Shown one piece after another: positions 6,398-10,798 of a DNA stretch of 10,798 nucleotides. Below the pieces are notes generated by a model that did no database searches, had not been told where the DNA came from, and saw nothing but the letters and a program-made list of their open reading frames with translations. The first letter of the stretch is position 1, and every line of letters begins with the position of its first letter. The DNA is from Collinsella sp. Its GTDB lineage: Bacteria; Actinomycetota; Coriobacteriia; Coriobacteriales; Coriobacteriaceae. The position numbers and the translations under genes are program-made. The stretch covers positions 1 through 10,798 of the forward strand of contig JAIHVJ010000115.1 in assembly GCA_022720335.1 (NCBI GenBank), given 5' to 3'.

Positions 6398-7288
6398 TCA
6401 CGAAGCAAGATGACGCAATAGGTGCAGAAAAACCGTCTGGTGTCGATCGGTCCAGGCATTTTGTCGATAGCAAAAATAGATGGGCAAGGCCACGTCATGC
6501 GAGGCTTCAATGGAGCACTCACTCACTTCTGATCCATCCGATGCGAGAGAGGACCCAGACAAACTCAATATCAATCCCCCGGCTTGAAGAAACTCAGCCT
6601 GAGCCCTGCTTCCGTATTCAACATCACGGAAGCGAAAATTGACGAGCTGGGCTTCAGGGCATTGGTTAATCACATTGAGACAGGGTGACAAATTAATGGG
6701 AACAGCGAGCCTGCCGCTCAGTAACTCGCGAATGGTCATGGCGCCCACAGATTGATGACCCGCTGGACACGAAAGAACCTTGAGCTCCTTTTCACCCAAG
6801 TATTTCGAAGAAAGGACGCTGTCCCTTGGTTCCTCAAATGAGATGGCCGCGTCCGAAATTCCAAGCATAAGCGACTCAAAGCATGTAGCCGTTGGCTGAT
6901 GCCACACATCGAGGTGAATATGAGGGTGAGAGCGTTCAAACGAGTCATACCAGTTTTCGGCAAAAAGACGCCCCCGCCCATGAAGGCAGGGGACGTAAAG
7001 ACGAAAGTGGCCATCGGGCGAGACGCCGTCGTCCCTTGATTGAGCGTACTTTTTGAGATCGTCGACTTGCGCCAGGATCACGCGTGCACGACGCGCAAAT
7101 TCTCTGCCTGCCGGAGACAAAACAGCCTCCCCCGCCGATCGGTCGAGCAAAACAATCTGATACTCAGATTCCAACTTTTTGATTGCCGACGAAACGGCCT
7201 GTGGGCTCACGTGAACGGCGCGAGCCGCTTTGCGCACGCCGCCGTAGTTCGCTACCGCTTGAAGGTATTCGAGTTGAGAAAGCTGCAT
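6398..7288 (-). CDS. LysR-type transcriptional regulator
   Basis: A DNA-binding regulator of 296 residues, the usual LysR size. The N-terminal winged helix-turn-helix (about 1-62) is typical: MQLSQLEYLQAVANYGGVRK, then AARAVHVSPQAVSSAIKKLE as the turn and recognition helix, and LSPAGREFARRARVIL leading to the linker helix. Residues 90-296 form the expected effector-binding domain. That half is not close to any member I recognise, so the inducer is unknown. GGAG lies nine bases before the ATG. It precedes an MFS transporter on the same strand, a common regulator-target pairing, although LysR regulators are more often divergent from their targets. It also sits only 41 bases after the HIT gene with no clear terminator, so read-through from the xse-HIT cluster is possible. 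Confidence 0.93.
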   Translation of the reverse strand: MQLSQLEYLQAVANYGGVRKAARAVHVSPQAVSSAIKKLESEYQIVLLDRSAGEAVLSPAGREFARRARVILAQVDDLKKYAQSRDDGVSPDGHFRLYVPCLHGRGRLFAENWYDSFERSHPHIHLDVWHQPTATCFESLMLGISDAAISFEEPRDSVLSSKYLGEKELKVLSCPAGHQSVGAMTIRELLSGRLAVPINLSPCLNVINQCPEAQLVNFRFRDVEYGSRAQAEFLQAGGLILSLSGSSLASDGSEVSECSIEASHDVALPIYFCYRQNAWTDRHQTVFLHLLRHLAS

Positions 7289-7329
7289 AGGTTACTCCAA
7301 AGGCAGCCAAGGCGACGGGCTGTGCGCCC

Positions 7330-7665
7330 TCAGATGAGGTTCTCGCCCAGGTTCTTGCCGCCGAGGACGTGCATGTGGAAGTGCATGACGGTCTGACCAG
7401 CATTAACGCCCTTGTTGGAGATGACGCGGAAACCGTCCTCCAGACCCTTGGCCTTGGCGACCTCCTGGATGGCGTGAGCCATGGCGCCCATGGTCTCGGC
7501 AGGCACGTTGTCGGCGATGTCGCTGTAGTGCTTCTTGGGGATCACGAGCGTGTGAACCGGCGCCTGGGGATTGAGGTCGTCGAACGCGATGACCTGGTCG
7601 TCCTCATAGACAACGGTCGAGGGGATCTCGTGGTTGGCAATTTTGCAGAAGATGCAATCACACAT
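7330..7665 (-). CDS. HIT-family nucleotide hydrolase or transferase (HINT-like)
   Basis: A 111-residue protein of the histidine triad superfamily, which hydrolyses nucleotide phosphoramidates or other AMP conjugates in the cytoplasm. The HIT signature HFHMHVLGG lies at residues 95-103, the middle histidine H97 being the expected nucleophile. The N-terminal CDCIFCKIANHEIPS, with cysteines at 2, 4 and 7, and AFDDLNPQAPVHTLVIPKKH are typical of the HINT/PKCI branch. The length matches the family (about 110-120). AAAGGA precedes the ATG. It follows xseB by 49 bases. In that gap the minus strand has a TATAAT (7695-7700) flanked by GACCA/TGGTC arms, which may give the gene its own promoter, though no good -35 is seen. 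The physiological substrate cannot be told from sequence. Confidence 0.95.
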   Translation of the reverse strand: MCDCIFCKIANHEIPSTVVYEDDQVIAFDDLNPQAPVHTLVIPKKHYSDIADNVPAETMGAMAHAIQEVAKAKGLEDGFRVISNKGVNAGQTVMHFHMHVLGGKNLGENLI

Positions 7666-7714
7666 AGCTGGTTCCTTTCTTACAGACCAGGGTAATTATA
7701 TTTGGTCGGGATGG

Positions 7715-7981
7715 TTAGAACGAGAGGTTGTCGTCGGTGTTGGCGGCCTCGCCGTCGGCGAGCACGTCGTTGCCGTCGACGTCCTTCAGGAGCACCGAAA
7801 CCTTCTGCTCGGCATCGGACAAGCGGGTACGCAGGCTCTTGAGGAGCTCGACGCCGCGGGTGTAGCTCTCGAGCGACTCCTCGAGCTCCATATCGCCCGA
7901 CTCCAGGCTGCGGATGATGAGCTCCAGCTCCTGCGAGGCCTGCTTGTACGTAAGCTGCTCGACCGGGGTCTTCTCTGCCAT
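7715..7981 (-). CDS. xseB: Exonuclease VII small subunit
   Basis: The 88-residue protein is the small subunit of exonuclease VII, which binds the C-terminal region of XseA and is needed for single-strand DNA degradation to oligonucleotides. The family pattern is clear: LTYKQASQELELIIRSLESG at about 10-29, then MELEESLESYTRGVELLKSL and a second amphipathic helix SDAEQKVSVLL, giving the helical hairpin of this family. The C-terminal tail (about 68-88) is acidic and probably disordered. AAAGGA precedes the ATG. The gene lies 42 bases after xseA on the same strand, the usual pairing, and the two are almost surely cotranscribed. Confidence 0.95.
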   Translation of the reverse strand: MAEKTPVEQLTYKQASQELELIIRSLESGDMELEESLESYTRGVELLKSLRTRLSDAEQKVSVLLKDVDGNDVLADGEAANTDDNLSF

Positions 7982-8023
7982 ATCTGTTTCCTTTCCTAAA
8001 GGTTTATCGCTATGAAACGCGGC

Positions 8024-9502
8024 TTACTCGACCGTATCGACCGTTGCCGCCACGTTGCCGTCTGCCATGCGCACGCGAATGGCGTCGCCGGGCTTAAAGG
8101 TCTTGGCACTCGTAGCCACACCGTCCTCGCTGTACGCGATGGAGTAACCGCGGGCAAGCACCTTGAGCGGCGACAAGGCATCGAGCGACGCGGCAGCTCG
8201 GCCCAGGTCGGACGCGGGCTTGCTGAGCATCGTGCGCCCCTGATGCTCCAGACGGGAGCTCGCAAGCGTGAGCGCATGGCGCTTGCCATCGAGCCCCGAG
8301 GTGTTTGCGATCAAGCGCTCGGGCAGACGCTCGAAGTTGGAGCGGAAGGCCCCAACCGAACGCGTTATGGCGCCGGACAGACGATCGGCCGTCAAGGCAA
8401 GCTCAGACTCGCGACGCTCGACCATAAACGTTGGATCGTTGAGGCACGGGCGGCACGCGGCCGCATCGAGCGCGTCGCCCAGACGAGCCGTATAGGTGCC
8501 CCAGGCACGACGACCGCGCTGGTCGAGCATTTCCAGATCGACCTGATCCGACCCAATCATCGATGCCATCGCAGCACCCAGACGCTGATGGCGTGTCTCG
8601 AGCACATCGGCCAGCTCCGTCATAGCCGGCGCCACCGATTCTGCCGCTGCCGTTGGCGTGGAGGCGCGACGGTCGCTCACCATATCGCAGATCGAGGTAT
8701 CGGGCTCATGCCCAATGCCCGTCACCACGGGCACGGGACAGGCTGCCACCGCACGGGCAAGCTCCTCGTCGTTAAAGGTCATGAGGTCCTCGAAGGAACC
8801 GCCGCCACGCACGAGCAAAATGCAATCGGGCGCCGGCGTAATGGCAGCGGCGCGGTGTAAGCCTTCAATAAGCTCTGCCGGCGCACCCTCGCCCTGGACC
8901 TTTGCGCCCACGCAGACAAGCTCGACGAGCGGGTTGCGACGGCGCAGCGTACGCTTGACGTCGTCGATTACGGCGCCCGAAAGCGAGGTAACGACCGCCA
9001 CACGTGAGCAAAACACCGGAATGCGACGTTTGCGCGCCTCGTCCATCAGGCCCTCGCGGCGTAGCTTATCGGCCAACTGAGCCACCTGCTGACGCAGCAA
9101 GCCCTCCCCCGCCAGCGAGAACGAGCGGGCGACGAAGCTCATGCGACCCGTAGGCTTGTAGAGATTGAAGCTGCCCTTAAAGCTCACCTGCATGCCATCA
9201 CGCAGATCGAAGGTACGCTTAAGGTAGGCGCCCTTCCAGATGATGCAGTCGACGGCCGCCGAGTCGTCCTTAATTTGGAAGTAGCAGTGGCCGCTTCGGG
9301 CGTTAGGACCACGAAAACCCGTGACCTCACCCAAAACGCTCAGCTGCGGAATGGCATCGAGCGCGCCGGCGGCAATCTCCACCGCTTGGCTCACGCTGAG
9401 CTCTTTGCGCTCCTGCTCATCCGAACCGTCGAACTCGGCGGAAACGGTATTGCCGGTCAGATTCCAGCCTGCCACGCAGCCCCCTTTCGTCATCGTGCAC
9501 AT
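8024..9502 (-). CDS. xseA: Exonuclease VII large subunit
   Basis: XseA is the catalytic subunit of exonuclease VII, which cuts single-stranded DNA from both ends to acid-soluble oligonucleotides in repair and recombination. The 492-residue protein has an N-terminal OB-fold (about 35-130, with LSVLGEVTGFRGPNARSGH), then the catalytic core with VAVVTSLSGAVIDDVKRTL (168-186), LLVRGGGSFEDLMTFNDEEL (229-248) and GIGHEPDTSICDMVSDRRAS (262-281) followed by TPTAAAE. A helical region that binds XseB follows, and the conserved LSPLKVLARGYSI lies near 443-455. The ATG at 9502 has GGAG seven bases upstream. A GTG at 9475 has AAAGGGGG before it and is a real alternative, shortening the protein by nine residues. 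The ATG at 9493 is less likely. The gene leads the xseA-xseB-HIT cluster. Confidence 0.95.
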   Translation of the reverse strand: MCTMTKGGCVAGWNLTGNTVSAEFDGSDEQERKELSVSQAVEIAAGALDAIPQLSVLGEVTGFRGPNARSGHCYFQIKDDSAAVDCIIWKGAYLKRTFDLRDGMQVSFKGSFNLYKPTGRMSFVARSFSLAGEGLLRQQVAQLADKLRREGLMDEARKRRIPVFCSRVAVVTSLSGAVIDDVKRTLRRRNPLVELVCVGAKVQGEGAPAELIEGLHRAAAITPAPDCILLVRGGGSFEDLMTFNDEELARAVAACPVPVVTGIGHEPDTSICDMVSDRRASTPTAAAESVAPAMTELADVLETRHQRLGAAMASMIGSDQVDLEMLDQRGRRAWGTYTARLGDALDAAACRPCLNDPTFMVERRESELALTADRLSGAITRSVGAFRSNFERLPERLIANTSGLDGKRHALTLASSRLEHQGRTMLSKPASDLGRAAASLDALSPLKVLARGYSIAYSEDGVATSAKTFKPGDAIRVRMADGNVAATVDTVE

Positions 9503-9544
9503 GGGCTCCGGCCCTGCGCAAATTCAAGTCCAACACATAGTACA

Positions 9545-9574
9545 GCGCCGCGGGGACACAAATCCCCACGGCGC
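9545..9574 (-). terminator. Hairpin between the metallopeptidase and xseA, probable terminator
   Basis: GCGCCG plus GGGGA on the left pair with TCCCC plus CGGCGC on the right, with a single C/A mismatch and a 6-base loop. It lies about 16 bases after the metallopeptidase stop and about 40 bases before xseA. No U-tract follows on either strand, so termination is inferred from position and stem strength only. Confidence 0.5.
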
Positions 9575-9590
9575 CCGTCGGTCCTATTTG

Positions 9591-10295
9591 TTATCGGTTG
9601 GAGTTTCTGTTGTAGCGAGCCATCAGGTAGAGCAGCTGAATAATCGAGGTGAGCGCCGCCGCCACGTAGGTGAGCGCGGCCGCCGTCAGGACCTTCTTGG
9701 CACCGTTGACCTGCTTGGAGCTCATGCCCGACTGCTCGATATACGCCACGGCGCGGCGACTGGCATCGATCTCGACCGGCAGCGTAACCAGCTGGAACAG
9801 CACGCTAAACGAGAAGAAGACTAGCGCGAGGGTCGTGAGCCCCGCGATGTTCATGAACAGGCCCATGAGCAGCACGATCGTCCAGGTGTTCTGGGTAAAG
9901 TTGACGACGGGGACCAAAGCGGTACGTACCTTCATCATGGCGTAACCGCTTTGGCGCTGGGCGGCATGGCCCGCCTCGTGGCAGGCGACGGCAACACTTG
10001 CGACCGACCCGCCCGAACGGTTGGCATCCGACAGATACAGGTTGTTGTCCTGCGGGTTGTAATGATCGGTGAGCTCGCCGGCAACGCCCTTGATGCCCAC
10101 GGCGCTACAACCGTTGGCGTCGAGCATGCGGCGAGCGACCGTGGCACCCGTATCGCCGTCCGAGCGAACCTTAGACCACGTCTTGTACGTCGAGTTGATA
10201 TAGCTCTGCGCGGCAAGGCCAAGCACCGTGCAGACAAGAACAACCAGCAGGTACAGCGGGTCAATGCCAAAGCCATATCCATAGTAATAAGGCAT
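9591..10295 (-). CDS. Membrane zinc metallopeptidase, YugP family
   Basis: A 234-residue integral membrane protein of the neutral zinc metallopeptidase family represented by Bacillus YugP, whose substrates are not known. After a tyrosine- and glycine-rich start (MPYYYGYGFG) comes a membrane segment at about 12-30. A soluble part follows with the typical LTDHYNPQDNNLYLSD (75-90) and the zinc site CHEAGHAAQ with HEAGH at 106-110. Two more hydrophobic segments follow (about 137-172), then LPVEIDASRRA, where E175 is the probable third zinc ligand, and a last membrane segment near 203-226. The length matches the family. GGAGGA eight or so bases before the ATG supports the start. The gene appears to stand alone between two hairpin-bearing gaps, with a possible weak promoter upstream. 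Confidence 0.92.
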   Translation of the reverse strand: MPYYYGYGFGIDPLYLLVVLVCTVLGLAAQSYINSTYKTWSKVRSDGDTGATVARRMLDANGCSAVGIKGVAGELTDHYNPQDNNLYLSDANRSGGSVASVAVACHEAGHAAQRQSGYAMMKVRTALVPVVNFTQNTWTIVLLMGLFMNIAGLTTLALVFFSFSVLFQLVTLPVEIDASRRAVAYIEQSGMSSKQVNGAKKVLTAAALTYVAAALTSIIQLLYLMARYNRNSNR

Positions 10296-10330
10296 GCGAA
10301 TTCCTCCGAATCGAGTTACACGTTGGAGGC

Positions 10331-10361
10331 ATTCTACCCATTCGACTGACTAGCAAATCAA
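10331..10361 (-). promoter_or_regulatory. Possible promoter of the metallopeptidase gene
   Basis: On the minus strand TTGATT (10356-10361) is followed 19 bases later by TAGAAT (10331-10336), about 35 bases before the start codon. Both hexamers resemble sigma-70 elements, but the spacer is longer than the best 17 bases. This is a weak assignment. Confidence 0.3.
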
Positions 10362-10387
10362 CATCGATGTTTTGGCAATGTCAGCGA

Positions 10388-10485
10388 AAACGGCCGAGAA
10401 CGAGCAAGGTGACGTGAAAGAGAAGCGACGCGTACTTTGGTACGCGAGCGACGATTGAACGTCAGATTGCCGCTCTCGGCCGTTT
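10388..10485. repeat. 98-base composite inverted repeat
   Basis: The outer arms, AAACGGCCGAGA (10388-10399) and TCTCGGCCGTTT (10474-10485), are a perfect 12-bp match. Further in, GCAA/TTGC (10404-10407 with 10467-10470) and TGACGT/ACGTCA (10410-10415 with 10459-10464) also pair. The tip is a 7-bp stem, CGCGTAC/GTACGCG (10429-10435 with 10440-10446), with a TTTG loop. The segment lies in the non-coding gap between the metallopeptidase and the downstream end of the ribonuclease D gene. It has the look of an intergenic palindromic repeat. No terminator-like U-tract is attached. Confidence 0.8.
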
Positions 10486-10498
10486 GCAGCGTCGAGCT

Positions 10499-10526
10499 GT
10501 TACGCGGTTTGGCAAAACCGCGTAAC
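10499..10526 (-). terminator. 12-bp perfect hairpin, probable terminator of the ribonuclease D gene
   Basis: GTTACGCGGTTT (10499-10510) and AAACCGCGTAAC (10515-10526) pair without mismatch around the 4-base loop GGCA. It starts seven bases after the stop codon of the minus-strand ribonuclease D gene. There is no U-tract beyond the stem, so it may protect the 3' end instead of ending transcription. Confidence 0.55.
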
Positions 10527-10533
10527 TATATAC

Positions 10534-10798
10534 CTATAGCAATTCAATTTTGCCATCTTTGACCGTCAACCCCATATTGCCGGAAAGCAGATCGTCCAGG
10601 CGCGAGCCCACGAGCTCAAAGCGCCAGCCTTCGCGCAGGGGGCTTTGCTCGGGATGCTCGATGTAATCGGCCAGGTCATCGCGCGAGGCGATGACCGAAG
10701 TCGCCACGCCCGAGCGCTCGGCAACCAGGCGAATGAGCGCATACATCAGGTCCGTCACGCTCTCCAACTCCGGCGAAATCTGACGGTGCCCGCGCACC
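10534..10798 (-). CDS. rnd: C-terminal end of a probable ribonuclease D, 5' part outside window
   Basis: Only the last 88 or so residues are inside the window, and the frame is open at the right edge. The GTG at 10795-10797 is probably an internal valine codon, not a start. The segment has the helical HRDC-like end seen in RNase D proteins: LMYALIRLVAERSGVATSVI, then ASRDDLADYIEH, then PLREGWRFELVGSRLDDLL and SGNMGLTVKDGKIEL. The GWR-E-x-G-x-x-L pattern is the main reason for the call. RNase D is a 3' to 5' exoribonuclease that trims tRNA precursors and other structured RNAs. Its DEDD catalytic domain lies outside and cannot be checked, so another HRDC-bearing nuclease is possible. Confidence 0.65.
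   Translation of the reverse strand, partial: VRGHRQISPELESVTDLMYALIRLVAERSGVATSVIASRDDLADYIEHPEQSPLREGWRFELVGSRLDDLLSGNMGLTVKDGKIELL

Noticed and set aside
7289..7329. Terminator between the HIT gene and the LysR gene
   Set aside because: Only a 4-bp GGGC/GCCC stem is seen, with no U-tract.
8012..8860. Plus-strand frame of 282 residues opposite xseA
   Set aside because: Antisense to conserved XseA catalytic motifs, with no ribosome binding site or family resemblance.

Overview
The window looks like chromosomal DNA of a GC-rich anaerobic actinobacterium of the Coriobacteriia, most like Collinsella. This is inferred from codon use, the style of the proteins (single-domain Pta, Collinsella-like AckA and Glf) and gene content. 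It was not tested by a database search. Almost all genes read on the minus strand. The exception is pta, which reads on the plus strand. No tRNA, rRNA, CRISPR array, transposase or prophage gene is visible.

Layout from left to right. (1) 1-1113, minus: UDP-galactopyranose mutase (glf), its C-terminus cut by the window edge. (2) 1114-1344: a divergent control region with back-to-back TATAAT boxes inside an inverted repeat, then a leader hairpin before pta. (3) 1345-2325, plus: phosphotransacetylase (pta). (4) 2326-2677: a non-coding convergent region with a 131-base composite hairpin and a bidirectional terminator. (5) 2678-3856, minus: an intact acetate kinase (ackA). (6) 4021-4997, minus: a second, diverged acetate kinase copy, broken by an internal deletion plus frame change. 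(7) 5100-7288, minus: an MFS transporter preceded by a LysR-type regulator, in a stretch that looks less GC-rich than its surroundings. (8) 7330-9502, minus: HIT-family hydrolase, xseB and xseA, closely spaced. (9) 9591-10295, minus: a YugP-type membrane zinc metallopeptidase. (10) 10296-10533: a non-coding gap with a second large composite hairpin and a 12-bp perfect hairpin. (11) 10534-10798, minus: the C-terminal end of a probable ribonuclease D, cut by the window edge.

Pta and AckA together convert acetyl-CoA through acetyl phosphate to acetate with ATP formation. Here they are not an operon: pta faces ackA convergently, and the second kinase copy beyond it is dead or dying. XseA and XseB form exonuclease VII. 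The LysR regulator and the MFS transporter look like a regulator-transporter pair with a candidate operator between them.

I did not find a convincing new multi-gene system. The most unusual items are the two large composite hairpins, the decayed ackA duplicate, and the symmetrical glf/pta promoter region.
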